From NCBI GenBank assembly GCA_002456995.1, contig NTKC01000004.1, positions 1-64,000 on the forward strand: DNA of 64,000 bases. Direction: 5' to 3'. Below are positions 41,125 to 51,347 of the stretch, piece by piece (the first letter of the stretch is position 1; each line of letters opens with the position of its first letter). A program made the position numbers and the translations under genes. The notes below the pieces were generated by a model that searched no databases, was not told where the DNA came from, and saw only the letters and a list, made by a program, of their open reading frames with translations. Source of the DNA: Candidatus Thioglobus sp. MED-G25 (lineage in GTDB: Bacteria; Pseudomonadota; Gammaproteobacteria; Arenicellales; UBA868).

Positions 41125-42009
41125 ATGAATTCTCTTCCAGCAGCCGAGATCAAGGAAGTAGAAGTAGATGGGTATCGAGTCGTAACCTACTCCTATGGAT
41201 CAGGCGATAACATTTTATTTCTACTCAATGGTGGTCCAGGACTACCGTGCAACTATCTAAGGGACCCTCATATTCCATTGGTAGACGAAGGCTATCGAAT
41301 AGTTGCTTTCGACCAGTTGGGATGTGGTAGATCAGATCGGCCAGACGATAAAGCACTTTGGAACATCAGTCGCTATGTTGAAGAAGTTGAGATTGTTCGC
41401 AAGACACTAGGGCTCAATAAAATTCATCTCTTGGGACAATCGTGGGGAGGTTGGCTCAGTATTGAATACGCATTGACCTACCCAGATTCAATCTGTTCAT
41501 TAATTCTCGCCAATACCTGTGGCGATTTACCTCATTTAACTGTTGAGCTGAATCGTATGCGTGCCGCACTCGGAAGCGAGACAGTTACGATGATGCTACA
41601 TCATGAGGCGGCCGGCACACTTGATCATCCAGAATATCAGGCCGCTATCACTATCCTTAACTATCGCCATGTTTGTAGACTGAAAAAATGGCCAGAGTCG
41701 CTCATGGCTTCAGCCAATGACTGGAATATGGGCCCATATGGAACAATGCAGGGGCCGAATGAGTTTCTATATACCGGTAATCTAAAAGACTGGAACCGGA
41801 TACCTGACATGCATCGATTATCGATGCCAACCTTAATTGTTACCGGTACCTACGATGAGATAGGACCCGCTTGTGCCATAAAAATGCACAATGTGTTGCC
41901 AAATTCTGAAGTTATTGTTTTTCCTAACAGCTCTCACGTGCCGTTCTATGAAGAACCATTAGACTATTTCAGGGTACTAAAGCAATTCCTCGCAAAGCCG
42001 GGGCTTTAG
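41125..42009 (+). CDS. alpha/beta hydrolase, proline iminopeptidase-like
   Basis: 294-residue serine hydrolase. FLLNGGPGLPCNYL carries the GGPG motif of proline iminopeptidases, LLGQSWGGWLSIEYAL the nucleophile Ser, LIVTGTYDEIGPACA the Asp and NSSHVPFYEEP the His. This family removes N-terminal residues or cleaves small amides. No signal peptide, so cytosolic. It is divergent from the binding-protein gene and probably controlled with the importer; it may release the amine from an amide or peptide conjugate taken up by it. Confidence 0.8.
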   Translation: MNSLPAAEIKEVEVDGYRVVTYSYGSGDNILFLLNGGPGLPCNYLRDPHIPLVDEGYRIVAFDQLGCGRSDRPDDKALWNISRYVEEVEIVRKTLGLNKIHLLGQSWGGWLSIEYALTYPDSICSLILANTCGDLPHLTVELNRMRAALGSETVTMMLHHEAAGTLDHPEYQAAITILNYRHVCRLKKWPESLMASANDWNMGPYGTMQGPNEFLYTGNLKDWNRIPDMHRLSMPTLIVTGTYDEIGPACAIKMHNVLPNSEVIVFPNSSHVPFYEEPLDYFRVLKQFLAKPGL

Positions 42010-42216
42010 AGTAGTAACTATTGCCCAGTTCGGCTAACCACTTTTTAGCGCTTTTTATGTTTTCTCTTTGTTTTTTCGTTGGTCATTCTGCTTTCATCTA
42101 TTTTCCCGACTCTCATACTCGACAAAGACCGGCTGCATGTTGTCTTTGACTTTCTAGACACAGACTCTTGTATGACAGGTCTGTCCGGTCATGGGTTTTG
42201 ACTGGCACCAAAAAAA

Positions 42217-42236
42217 GCGGCTGCCGAAGCAGCCGC
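42217..42236 (-). terminator. Rho-independent terminator of the oligopeptide-binding gene
   Basis: GCGGCTGC-CGAA-GCAGCCGC is a perfect 8-bp stem. On the minus strand it is followed by seven T, giving a textbook terminator 25-45 bp after the stop of the gene at 42261. Confidence 0.85.
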
Positions 42237-42260
42237 CATGAACTTTGTGTTATTAACTGA

Positions 42261-43868
42261 TCAACCGAACCACCAGCGCTCGGCATTTTTGTTTCCGTCG
42301 AATTCCCAGTTTGAGGCGATATTTTCAGGACGCTTGACCTTGTCGGAACTGGCATGACCATAGGCAGAGAATATGGGAATAATCACGCTGCAGTTGTCGT
42401 GCACAATGCTTTGCATCTCGACATACATTTCGCGGCGCTTGGCATCATCAAGCTCTGCTCTTGCCTGCGGCAGTAACTCCTCAAAGCGCGGATTATTGAA
42501 GAAGGTTTCAGACCAGCCTGTGGCGATTGCATTTTTAGAGTACACCTGGCTGAACATCCAGTCTTCTGTCGGGCGGCCGCCCCAGTAAGACGCACACCAA
42601 GGATCGACCAGCCAGACATTCGACCAGTAACCGTCATCAGGTTTGCGTACCACCTCGATGTTGATACCCGCTGGACGAGCTGTTTCCTGGAACAAAACGC
42701 AAGCGTCATCTGAGTTCTGAAAGGCCGTGTCCGCTACCGCGATCTGCAGATCAAGCGAGGATCGCCCGGCCTGTTTCATGTAGTACTTGGCCTTGTCGAG
42801 ATCATATTCGCGCTGCGGGATCTCCTCATTGGTCGCCCGGTAACGGTTGGCCGGCCCAATAGGGATGTCGTTACCCAGTGAAGCATAGCCAAACCAGATC
42901 TTATCAAGCCATTCCTGGCGATCGATCGCATGCTTGAGCGCCATGACCACGTTGTTGTCGTTAAAGGGTGACACATTGTTGAGCATGGGCAGCGTGCAGT
43001 GTTGATTGCCGTTGGTGTAGAACACCTCGATCCCCGGTTTTTTCGCCAGGCGACCCGCAGTCGCCGCTGCGGGGGACGTGATCAAGTCGAGCTCATCGGA
43101 CATCAGCCCGTTTTCTCGAGCGCCGGTATCAGAAATAAACAGCGTTTCAATCGAATCAAAATGGGCCCGACCGGCCTTCCAATAGTTGGGATTACGAACG
43201 GTCAGCGTACGGACACCGGGATCGAATGATTCCAGTTTGTAGCCGCCTGTTCCAAGGCCGGACTGCGTATCTATAGTCCCGTCGTCGTTGGCCGGACAGA
43301 TTCCAAGGTGATAATCCGACATCAGATACGGAAAGTCCGCATTGGGGCCTTCCAGCACCATCATAACCTGATGGTCGCCGTGTGCCATGATGTCGGTGAT
43401 CTGCGAGACGATGCCTTTGGCCGCTGATTTAGTGTTCTCTCCCAGGTGATGCTGGATCGATGCGACTACATCGCTGGCTTTGAGTGATCGACCATTATGA
43501 AACTCAACACCCTGACGCAGTTCGAAGGCCCAAGTTTGGCCATCCGAAGAATCCCATGACTCCGCGAGCTCTGGAACAAGCTGATTGTTTTCATCGATCT
43601 CAGTGAGGTTGTTACGCAACTGTCCCATGCCGACATTGATCATGTAGGAGTCCAAATAGGTTGCGGGATCTAGGCTATCGCTCGATGCGCCACCGGTCAG
43701 TGCCTGTCGAAGCATACCGCCTTTATTGGGCGTTGCCGCCAATACGGCGCTCGACAGCGATGTGGCAGTCGGCAGAGCAACGCCCAGTGCGATAGCACTG
43801 CGAATGAAATCGCGTCGTGTAATCCGGCCTTGCGATAGCCGTTCTCTAAGTTGGTTAATCTCTTTCAT
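42261..43868 (-). CDS. ABC-type oligopeptide/dipeptide-binding protein (orphan)
   Basis: About 535 residues, solute-binding family 5 (OppA/DppA). The N terminus ITRRDFIRSAIALGVALPTA is a Tat-like signal. LVPELAESWDSSDGQTWAFE, LRQGVEFHNGRSLKASDVVA and GTGGYKLESFDPGVRTLTV are the family landmarks. ATG 43868 is chosen for its GGAGG site; nine codons upstream are open but unlikely. No permease or ATPase gene is next to it, and a terminator closes the transcript, so it must borrow a transporter encoded elsewhere. Confidence 0.88.
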   Translation of the reverse strand: MKEINQLRERLSQGRITRRDFIRSAIALGVALPTATSLSSAVLAATPNKGGMLRQALTGGASSDSLDPATYLDSYMINVGMGQLRNNLTEIDENNQLVPELAESWDSSDGQTWAFELRQGVEFHNGRSLKASDVVASIQHHLGENTKSAAKGIVSQITDIMAHGDHQVMMVLEGPNADFPYLMSDYHLGICPANDDGTIDTQSGLGTGGYKLESFDPGVRTLTVRNPNYWKAGRAHFDSIETLFISDTGARENGLMSDELDLITSPAAATAGRLAKKPGIEVFYTNGNQHCTLPMLNNVSPFNDNNVVMALKHAIDRQEWLDKIWFGYASLGNDIPIGPANRYRATNEEIPQREYDLDKAKYYMKQAGRSSLDLQIAVADTAFQNSDDACVLFQETARPAGINIEVVRKPDDGYWSNVWLVDPWCASYWGGRPTEDWMFSQVYSKNAIATGWSETFFNNPRFEELLPQARAELDDAKRREMYVEMQSIVHDNCSVIIPIFSAYGHASSDKVKRPENIASNWEFDGNKNAERWWFG

Positions 43869-44085
43869 AAAGCACCTTCCTCCCAGAAGAATCAAATTCT
43901 TTGAGCTCGCCGTTAGACTGTGCTCAAGAATTGCTTAAACCACGTTACTGTCTCTACAGGGACGCATCTTCACCCTTTCTTTCAGTCTCGTCAAATTCCG
44001 GTAGAAACGCAGGAAAAACGTAAGGTATTGGCGCATTGCGATCAACAGCAATAGCCAATTAATTGAGAACGGGTTGCTGCTGATC

Positions 44086-47000
44086 CTAAGACGATGAATT
44101 GGCGGCTAATGAGGTCGAGTGGCGTGCAAAGAATGAGTGCTCGTAAATCATGAGCAGAGCCGGCACTAGAAAAAGAACCAGCAGCGTTGCAAAAGCTAGA
44201 CCAAAGGCAATGGAGGTCGCCATTGGGATCAGGAACTGCGCTTGAAGCGATGTCTCAAACAGTAGCGGCGTTAGCCCAGCGATGGTTGTCAGCGAAGTTA
44301 ACAGCACGGCCCGCAGGCGTTGGCAGGCGGCTTCGACCACCGCCTGTTCGGGGCTAAGACCGTCAGCTCGAATCTGTTTGTAAAACACCACCAAGATGAT
44401 TGAGTTATTGACCACGATGCCAGCGAGGCCGAAAAACCCGAACATCGAGAGAATCGTCAGGTCGATATTCATCAAGGTATGGCCCCAGATTGCACCCACC
44501 AGGCCAAACGGAATAATCATCATGACCAGCAACGGCCAACCATAGGAGCCGAAGACCCACGCCAGAACGAGATAGATCAGCACCAGCGCTAGAATTGCGC
44601 CGCGCTTCATGTCACTCAGCGTTTCACGCTGGTCCGCTTGCCGACCTTCAAACGAAAATCTGACGCCGTGGCGTTGTTCGAGTTCGGGCAGAGTATTCTG
44701 CTTTAGGTTGGCGATGATCCGGTTATCGTTGTTGACCGCATCATCGACGTCACCGGTCACGGTTATGGCCAGGTTGCCTTCCACATGCCGGATAGAATCA
44801 AAGCCACGTCTGCTCTGAAGCGTAACAACGTTGGCAAATGGGACTGTTCCGCCACCCGGCAGCATGACCTCAAATTCGTCGAGGCTGTCCAGCCGATTTC
44901 TTTCATTGTCAGGCAAGACCACACGAACCTCGACTTCATCGTTGTTATCAGCCATGAGCTGTACTAGGTAGCCTTCGTAACCAGCCCGAAGTTGCCGGCC
45001 GAGATTTTCGACCGATAGACCCAGCGCTTCGCCAGTTGGGGTCAGCCGGAGTATGAGCTGTTCGCGGCCATACGGCATATCGTCTTCAACACCCGACACA
45101 CCCGGGATATCGATCAATACATTTTTGAGTGTCAACGCAGCTGATTTGACTGCGACCAGGCTCGAGCCCGTGATCTGAACCTCTATGTCCTGTCCCGGTG
45201 GACCGGCAGTCGGCTCCTTGATCGATAGGTTTTCAAGTCCGGGTGCGTCAGGGATCCGGGCTCGCCATTCTTCGATGAAGGTTCTATTACGGACTGTTCG
45301 TGCATCCGGTTTAACCAGTTCAACCAGTACAGAACCGATATTTTCGCTTCTGCGTCGTTCCCAATCCCCGCTTTCTCCCAGGCCCAGTCGTGAAATCGCT
45401 GTTACCACCAGGTCACCTCCGAAATGATCATTTGCGTCCCACAATGCTTGTTCTACCTTGGCAAGATGGTCGGCGACATGTTTCTGCGGCGTCCCCGCGA
45501 CGAAATCAACGTTGGCAAAAAAGATAGGCCCCTCGGCAACCGGGAAAAAATTGAACGCAATACGGCCACCGGCGACCCAGCCGATACTGACGATGAAAAT
45601 CGCAGTTGCCAGCGCTACCGTCATCCAGCGATAGCGAACGCCCGCGACAATCATGGGGCGAAAACGGAACTCTCTAAAACGGGCAAATCCGTCGTCGAGT
45701 ATTTTTCTCAGCCGCCGCGGACGATAGCTCCCGACGCGAGTGAAAGTGCCCCGAAGATGACCGGGTAAAACAAGAAACGCTTCAATTAAGGAGGCCAAGA
45801 TAACGCAGATCACCACCATCGGCAGGGTTCGCAGGATGATGCCGATAATGCCACCTACCAACAGTAGCGGCATAAATGCAGCAATCGTTGTCAGTGACGA
45901 TGCGAGTACCGGTGCCAGCATTCTTTGAGCACCTTTTTGTACCGCTGTTAGAGGGCTGTCGCCGCGTTCAAAATGCGTCACAGCATCTTCCCCGACAACA
46001 ATAGCATCATCTACAATGATGCCGAGCGTCATGATCAGGCCAAACAGACTGATCATGTTGATTGACCCACCGTAAACGTAAAGCGCACCCAGTGCTGCCA
46101 TGAAAGAGGTGGGGATTCCGACCGTGACCCAACTGGCTGCCGGCACGTTCAGGAATAAGTAAAGTATCAGTATGACCAGGACCAGGCCGGTGGCACCGTT
46201 TTTGAGCAGCAGATTGATCCGGTCCTTAATGTAGCCCCAGCGTTCATCGTAGACATTGAGCTCAAACCCGGTCGGCAGCAAGGGCCGGGTTTGCTCGACC
46301 CACTCGCGCATGATTCGGGCTGATTTCAAACTGTCTGCATCCTTGGAGCGCGACAGCCTCATTTCTACGGCTGGCCGGCCACGATAGGTGACCGTTGTCT
46401 GGGCGTTCTGCGGTCGCCGCTGGATATCGGCGATATCGCCCAGTGTCAGCAGACGACCGTTCTCACCTGCGATAACAGGTAGGTCTGCGAAGGCGAGCTC
46501 ACCGCGACGTTGATCCTTGAAGCGAAGCTGCCGGGCTGACTCACCTCGACCGATTACGCCCACTGGTAAATCGCGTGACGCCGCACCGACCCGCCTGCCA
46601 ATATCTTCCAACGATAGACCCACCTCGCGCAGCGTTTCTGAGGGTATCTGGATTGCGATTTCCTCTTCCGGTAGGCCGAAAATTCGGATATTCGAGATGC
46701 CCCGTTCAAGCAGTTCACGTTCAAAACGGCGTACGATGCTACGCAGACCGCGGGGATCGTCGGGTCCTGCGATGAGCACGCTCGCAATGGGTTCGTAATT
46801 GATAATGCGACCAATCTCCGGTGTTTCAGCAGTCGCCGGCAGATTGCGTACCAGGTCAACTTGCTCTTTAACCTGGTCGACCGCAAAGCCCATATCGGTG
46901 CCTTCTTTGAATTCAAGGGTGACCAGCGACAGCCCGTCGACGGACCGAGACCGCAGTTCCTTGGCGCGATCAACCCCTCGCAGCTGTTGTTCAAGCGGTT

Positions 47001-47211
47001 CGGTAATGAGTTTCTCGATATCTTCAGCACTCGCGCCGACCCAGACGACTTTGACGGAAACAAAGTCGATATCAAAATTAGGAAAGAACTGGGCGTTTAG
47101 TTTTGAAAGCCCCCAAATGCCGGCGATGATCATCATCGTCATCATCAGGTTGGCAGCAACTGGATGACGCGCCAGCAGACCGAGCAGGTCATTTCTCGGT
47201 TCCACCGACAT
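44086..47211 (-). CDS. RND efflux transporter, AcrB/HAE1-type
   Basis: 1041-residue inner-membrane proton-driven pump with 12 predicted helices and two large periplasmic loops. Motifs include NAQFFPNFDIDFVSVKVVWV (the first loop entry), VGIPTSFMAALGALYVYGGS, ISLFGLIMTLGIIVDDAIVV with the Asp-Asp relay in helix four, and LTSLTTIAGLTPLLFETSLQ in helix 11. It starts one base after the stop of its membrane-fusion partner at 47213. Substrate unknown; no outer-membrane channel gene is nearby. Confidence 0.93.
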   Translation of the reverse strand: MSVEPRNDLLGLLARHPVAANLMMTMMIIAGIWGLSKLNAQFFPNFDIDFVSVKVVWVGASAEDIEKLITEPLEQQLRGVDRAKELRSRSVDGLSLVTLEFKEGTDMGFAVDQVKEQVDLVRNLPATAETPEIGRIINYEPIASVLIAGPDDPRGLRSIVRRFERELLERGISNIRIFGLPEEEIAIQIPSETLREVGLSLEDIGRRVGAASRDLPVGVIGRGESARQLRFKDQRRGELAFADLPVIAGENGRLLTLGDIADIQRRPQNAQTTVTYRGRPAVEMRLSRSKDADSLKSARIMREWVEQTRPLLPTGFELNVYDERWGYIKDRINLLLKNGATGLVLVILILYLFLNVPAASWVTVGIPTSFMAALGALYVYGGSINMISLFGLIMTLGIIVDDAIVVGEDAVTHFERGDSPLTAVQKGAQRMLAPVLASSLTTIAAFMPLLLVGGIIGIILRTLPMVVICVILASLIEAFLVLPGHLRGTFTRVGSYRPRRLRKILDDGFARFREFRFRPMIVAGVRYRWMTVALATAIFIVSIGWVAGGRIAFNFFPVAEGPIFFANVDFVAGTPQKHVADHLAKVEQALWDANDHFGGDLVVTAISRLGLGESGDWERRRSENIGSVLVELVKPDARTVRNRTFIEEWRARIPDAPGLENLSIKEPTAGPPGQDIEVQITGSSLVAVKSAALTLKNVLIDIPGVSGVEDDMPYGREQLILRLTPTGEALGLSVENLGRQLRAGYEGYLVQLMADNNDEVEVRVVLPDNERNRLDSLDEFEVMLPGGGTVPFANVVTLQSRRGFDSIRHVEGNLAITVTGDVDDAVNNDNRIIANLKQNTLPELEQRHGVRFSFEGRQADQRETLSDMKRGAILALVLIYLVLAWVFGSYGWPLLVMMIIPFGLVGAIWGHTLMNIDLTILSMFGFFGLAGIVVNNSIILVVFYKQIRADGLSPEQAVVEAACQRLRAVLLTSLTTIAGLTPLLFETSLQAQFLIPMATSIAFGLAFATLLVLFLVPALLMIYEHSFFARHSTSLAANSSS

Positions 47212-47212
47212 G

Positions 47213-48460
47213 TCAGTCAGTCTGAGTCAGGATGTCGACTTTCAGGCCCTCTACAGCGTTCGGCAACTGATTGGCCAATATCATGTCGCCCTCGGAGAGG
47301 TTTTCACTGCGGAAAAGGATCCAGCTGCCCCATTGTCCATTACGATAATCACCGACCCGCTCAATTTGAACCATCGACAGCCGGTTGTCCTGAATGCGGT
47401 AAACGTTATTGGCACCGTAGACGGCTGTCGCCGGTAGGGCAAAGACGTTGGCTTCTTCTGGAAGGTCGACGAATACCGATACCGTGCGACCAAGTTCAAT
47501 CAGGTGTTTTTCGCCAATAATGTTGAAAAAGGCGTCTACTCCCCCCTGACCCCTCTCGATTTTGCCGGCCAACCGGTCGAGTTCAAGTTGGATCGCGTTG
47601 CCGTTAAGTTCTATTGTCGCAGTGACGGGATTACCGTGGTTTAGAGCCTGCCGGAGGGTAGGCAGGTACCGATTAGGAATCTGGGCGCGCAGTTCAACGA
47701 AATTCGTGTCAAATAAATCGATCAGGCGATCACCAGGACGCACGCGGTCGCCTGGGGAGATGTGTACCGCAGTAATGCGCCCATCAAACGGCGCTGTCAG
47801 CTCGGAACGCTGTAGATCTCGATGAACCTGGTCGCGTACGGCTTTGCTTTTGTTCAGCCGTGCATCGAGCTGGGCCAGCCGAGGAGTGTGGTCGCTGACA
47901 GCTCGCTGACGACTGGTCAGGGCGAGAGCCTGGAGGCGTAAGGCGCGCTGCGCCTCATCAACCCTTGCTTGAGTGCCGGCCTGAGACTGGGCAAGGCGTT
48001 CGGCTCTTTTGAGGACACGCTCCGCGAGGTCGTAAAGCGCATGCTCATGTTTCAGTGCTGTGAGATCTGATCCATGCCGCTTTTTTTCACTTTCGATTTG
48101 TGCTTTGATGTCTGCAACTTCGGCATTTCGTTGGCGCAGCATTAGCTTAAGATCGTGGTCGTCCAGGCGCAGTAACAGCTCGCCTTTGCTCACCACGCGC
48201 CCCGACAGGGCGGTCAGTTCCTTAACGTCTGCGGGTACCGCCGAGCGCAGTCGAGTTTCCCGAGGGGATTCGACCCGACCGTAGAGACGAAGCGTAGGCG
48301 ACAAATGTTTGTATTCGACAGAAACAGCAGTGACTGACCAAACCCGCGCACTGGGTTCGAGCGGGGGATCAACCGGTGCGTTCGATTTCAGCAGTGCAAA
48401 GCCCGCGACACCCAACGCCACGACAATAACGGGCAAGAGAATTCTAAGGATTGTTTTCAT
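47213..48460 (-). CDS. RND membrane-fusion (periplasmic adaptor) protein
   Basis: 415-residue adaptor of the HlyD/AcrA family. A single N-terminal membrane helix (ILLPVIVVALGVAGFALL), a beta-barrel/lipoyl part (LRLYGRVESPRETRLRSAVP, VSKGELLLRLDD), a long coiled-coil hairpin (about residues 110-205, rich in QRNAEVADIKAQIESEKKRH-type heptads) and the second lipoyl half (LTAPFDGRITAVHISPGDRV). It connects the inner-membrane pump to an outer-membrane channel encoded elsewhere. Confidence 0.92.
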   Translation of the reverse strand: MKTILRILLPVIVVALGVAGFALLKSNAPVDPPLEPSARVWSVTAVSVEYKHLSPTLRLYGRVESPRETRLRSAVPADVKELTALSGRVVSKGELLLRLDDHDLKLMLRQRNAEVADIKAQIESEKKRHGSDLTALKHEHALYDLAERVLKRAERLAQSQAGTQARVDEAQRALRLQALALTSRQRAVSDHTPRLAQLDARLNKSKAVRDQVHRDLQRSELTAPFDGRITAVHISPGDRVRPGDRLIDLFDTNFVELRAQIPNRYLPTLRQALNHGNPVTATIELNGNAIQLELDRLAGKIERGQGGVDAFFNIIGEKHLIELGRTVSVFVDLPEEANVFALPATAVYGANNVYRIQDNRLSMVQIERVGDYRNGQWGSWILFRSENLSEGDMILANQLPNAVEGLKVDILTQTD

Positions 48461-48575
48461 CTAGAAGACAACTGATGACTGTGGCATAACGTTATCGATT
48501 TAGCATTGTAGAGGTGAGGTGACTCAAAATCGACCGCCTGCAGCGAGTTGATTACTTAGGGCTATCCGGACGATA

Positions 48576-49409
48576 TTAATTCTTGATTGCGATTGAAAAA
48601 CTGGTTTGGCCCAGCGCTGGACGGTCGGCATCGTATCGCTGCATGAAGGACTGCAGCTGATTTTTAGCAGCCAGATCGGCGACCTGCGCCAGGGCGGTTT
48701 GGAGCTCATGATTGCTGGCCAAGGCCCAGATCGAATCGCCTTTTCGCCATGCGTAATCCAGTACCGCTTCAGCATCGAAGTAACTTTCACCTTGCAGTAC
48801 ACTGTCTAAATCGACCAGGCGATCGTTGAGAGTTAAGCCGACACCGCAAATCAGGGCATCCAATGCTTTCTCTGGGATTATCTTGCGCATGACGGTTGTT
48901 CGCGCGTTGGGTATAAGCTCGTAGAACCAGAACCCTTTTTCCAGCTGCTCATGTGTACAGCTGTTGATGATGAGCACGCCACCGGGTTGTAGAACGCGCG
49001 CACATTCTTTGAGTACTTGATGATGTAACGGCCAGCCGTGTCCCGCTTGATCAGGCAGATGGTGAAGGACCTGGTTGATCATCACACCATTGACGCTCTG
49101 GGTTTTAAGCGGTAGTTGGGCAATAGACCCTAGCGTGAACCCGATGCGGCCGTGTTCCGCGGCCGAACGCATTTTAGTCCGGGCCACAGACAGCATTGAG
49201 CGGTTCAGGTCGATGGCTTCCACGCGGTGGACTCGGTCGACCAGGGCGAACGCATAAATTCCGGTGCCGCAGCCGGCATCCAGTAGAATCTGCTGATCCC
49301 GATTTGCGGAGCCGGAAGATAGAGCGGCCGTGATTATTTCCAGACCTATCGGCACCCGGGTATGGTCGTAGACGGCACTGGTCTGGGTATAATTTTCGTA
49401 ACTGCTCAT
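48576..49409 (-). CDS. class I SAM-dependent methyltransferase
   Basis: 277-residue soluble methyltransferase. The SAM-binding motif is LLDAGCGTGIYAFAL, followed by EAIDLNRSML (acid that contacts the ribose) and VNGVMINQVLHHLPD (motif IV region) and LQPGGVLIINS. The order and spacing are those of methyltransferase type 11/25 proteins. Substrate unknown. A stand-alone gene between the efflux pair and a divergent YedK-type gene. Confidence 0.82.
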   Translation of the reverse strand: MSSYENYTQTSAVYDHTRVPIGLEIITAALSSGSANRDQQILLDAGCGTGIYAFALVDRVHRVEAIDLNRSMLSVARTKMRSAAEHGRIGFTLGSIAQLPLKTQSVNGVMINQVLHHLPDQAGHGWPLHHQVLKECARVLQPGGVLIINSCTHEQLEKGFWFYELIPNARTTVMRKIIPEKALDALICGVGLTLNDRLVDLDSVLQGESYFDAEAVLDYAWRKGDSIWALASNHELQTALAQVADLAAKNQLQSFMQRYDADRPALGQTSFSIAIKN

Positions 49410-49505
49410 CGTGTTTGGAAGGTACCAACTGCGTCACGGTATGCTCGCGGTACAGTAGATTAGTTTATCGTGCTTTAACTCTCAAGAGAGTCGAGTGAGG
49501 CAAAA

Positions 49506-50195
49506 ATGTGTGGACGGTTCGAACGCCATAGTGCGCTGTCAGAATTTTCAAAGGTCGTGGAGGGGTTGATGGCTGAGGGTATTGACCCATTGCCACCAAG
49601 CTACAACATTGCTCCCTCGCAGGCTGCACTGGTGGTGCGACATCAGACTGGTGCGCACAGAGTTGACTCACTCACCTGGGGGTTGGTGCCGGGTTGGATG
49701 AAGGAACCCGGCAAAATTCGCCCCATTAATGCGCGCGCTGAGACCATCCACCAGAAACCGATGTTTCGAGATGCATTCAGATACCACCGATGTTTGGTTC
49801 TGTGTGATGGTTACTACGAATGGAAAAAGCTCACCAATGGCAAGAAGCAGCCGTACCATCTGGGCAGGACAGACAAATCGCCTTTCGTCATGGCCGGGCT
49901 GTGGTCACACAATGCGCATGCTGCGACCGAGGGGGTAGAGACATTCTGCGTAATCACAACGCCGGCCAGCGGTGAGGCAGCCACCGTTCATCACCGGATG
50001 CCGGTCATACTCTCGCGCGCGGTCCAGACACAGTGGTTGGACCCGTCAGTCTCGAAGACCGAACAGGTCCAAGAGTTGTTGTTGACCGGCGACACCGACC
50101 TATCGGTCTATCCAGTCAGTACTTTCGTCAACAGCCCGACAAACAATTCGGTTAGTTGTGCTACGCCGTTCGTGAACTCATCGGTCTTGTCCTGA
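49506..50195 (+). CDS. SRAP-family protein, YedK-like (abasic-site crosslinker)
   Basis: 229-residue HMCES/YedK-family protein that protects abasic sites in single-stranded DNA through a thiazolidine link to Cys2. MCGRFERH puts Cys at position 2; NARAETIHQKPMFRDAF, CLVLCDGYYEWKK and ATVHHRMPVIL give the catalytic Asn, Glu and His. The length is typical. GAGG lies upstream of the ATG. The C-terminal 30 residues (SVYPVSTFVNSPTNNS) are the usual end. Confidence 0.9.
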   Translation: MCGRFERHSALSEFSKVVEGLMAEGIDPLPPSYNIAPSQAALVVRHQTGAHRVDSLTWGLVPGWMKEPGKIRPINARAETIHQKPMFRDAFRYHRCLVLCDGYYEWKKLTNGKKQPYHLGRTDKSPFVMAGLWSHNAHAATEGVETFCVITTPASGEAATVHHRMPVILSRAVQTQWLDPSVSKTEQVQELLLTGDTDLSVYPVSTFVNSPTNNSVSCATPFVNSSVLS

Positions 50196-50207
50196 GGCAA
50201 TTCGAGG

Positions 50208-50648
50208 ATGGTGGCTCGGACTGCAAAGCAGGTTGTTATTCTGGGCGGTACCGGATTCATAGGTCGACGCTTGGTTGAAACTCTGGGCCTTCAAGGTCGT
50301 GGTGTTCGTGTGCCGATTCGTGTCCGGGCGTATGTGGCGGGCGCCGGCTCAATCTGTGTGGACTGTGTATCTCTTCATGTGAAGAGTTGGTCCAGTTCAT
50401 GGCCCACGTACTGGGTCGCAAAAGGTTGATTATCAGCCTGCCAGATCCTATCTCTCGTATTTAGGTCAGGTTTTTGCTGTGTCTACCCGGGCAGTTTTCA
50501 CAAGGGGTAACAATCTGTCTCTGCAGGCCCACAGCGTTTGGGTAATCATCTTGAGGAGATGGGTATCGACCCAGCCAAACCTGGCGGCAGTTATAACTCC
50601 GCTTTTGCGTGGTGGCGCATGAGGCGGGTTATCGGGCTCCAGTTTTGA
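50208..50648 (+). pseudogene. decayed NAD-dependent epimerase (complex I NDUFA9-like)
   Basis: Remains of a nucleotide-sugar epimerase-like gene that starts KQVVILGGTGFIGRRLVETL and then breaks down. Fragments in different frames continue the family order: EELVQFMAHVLGRKRLIISL, FTRGNNLSLQAHS, and NHLEEMGIDPAKPGG before a TGA. The middle half of the normal roughly 310-residue protein is missing, and at least two frame changes are needed to read the pieces. It is convergent with and slightly overlaps the GNAT remnant. I see no sign that any part still makes a functional protein. Confidence 0.75.
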
Positions 50649-51051
50649 GCATCAGAAATACAGGCAGCAGCTCAAAGTCGAGGCCTTCCCAATAAGACTG
50701 AGAATCTTCTGTAGCGGCCACGGCGACCGTGGGTGCGCCGCGGTGGTTGAGTTCCGTGCAAGCAGCACGAACCTGGGTGCGACCGATATTCTGTTTTTGA
50801 AATTGTGGATCAACGCTGAGCAGGTGGATAATCGTACGGGCTCCATCATAGGTTGCCCGTATGCACCCCGCGACCTTGTTATCGATCTCAACACCTAGAA
50901 AAACAGTCGCACTGCACAACCCGCCGCGACGCATGGCCTCGGGTCCTTCAACTTCGGGGAAATCATATTGGCCGTTTGCGGTCAAAATTCGGACCAGCGG
51001 CGCTATGTCTGCTTCTCTGAAACGGCGTACTGCTATTTACTCTGCATTCAT
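50629..51051 (-). pseudogene. GNAT acetyltransferase with an early in-frame stop
   Basis: From ATG 51051 the frame reads M-N-A-E then TAA (51037-51039), then continues IAVRRFREADIAPLVRILTA and into a complete GNAT-type core: LLSVDPQFQKQNIGRTQVRA and AVAATEDSQSYWEGLDFELL. The text before the stop and directly after it fits one protein, so a nonsense change at codon five is the simplest reading. A shorter product could still begin at TTG 50985, but it would lose the first strand and helix. A GNAT fold of about 140 residues is expected, which matches the full frame. Confidence 0.6.
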
Positions 51052-51347
51052 GGCAAAGACAATATACTACGACGGAAATCTGAAGCCAGTGATGGGGGTC
51101 GGATAAATATCAACGAGAAAGAACGGTTTTTACATCACGTATGCTTTTGGTATGTATAATCAATTCTTATATGTACAACGCTACCCCCAGTGGTGACTTG
51201 AGCTGTTAATAGCACTTAGTTCGAAATTTCTCTGCTCGACCGGTAGCGGTGTGCTCGATACGCTGAACGCGAATCACGAGCCCTCTGTGAGGCGTAGCCG
51301 GCTGGTCTGCTGAGTACCCGATATAGATTATTGTTAAAGGGAATGCT

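Noticed and set aside
44086-48460. RND efflux pair as part of the BMC system
   Set aside because: Separate transcript, no shared palindrome, common drug-efflux-type family; no evidence for a link beyond distance.
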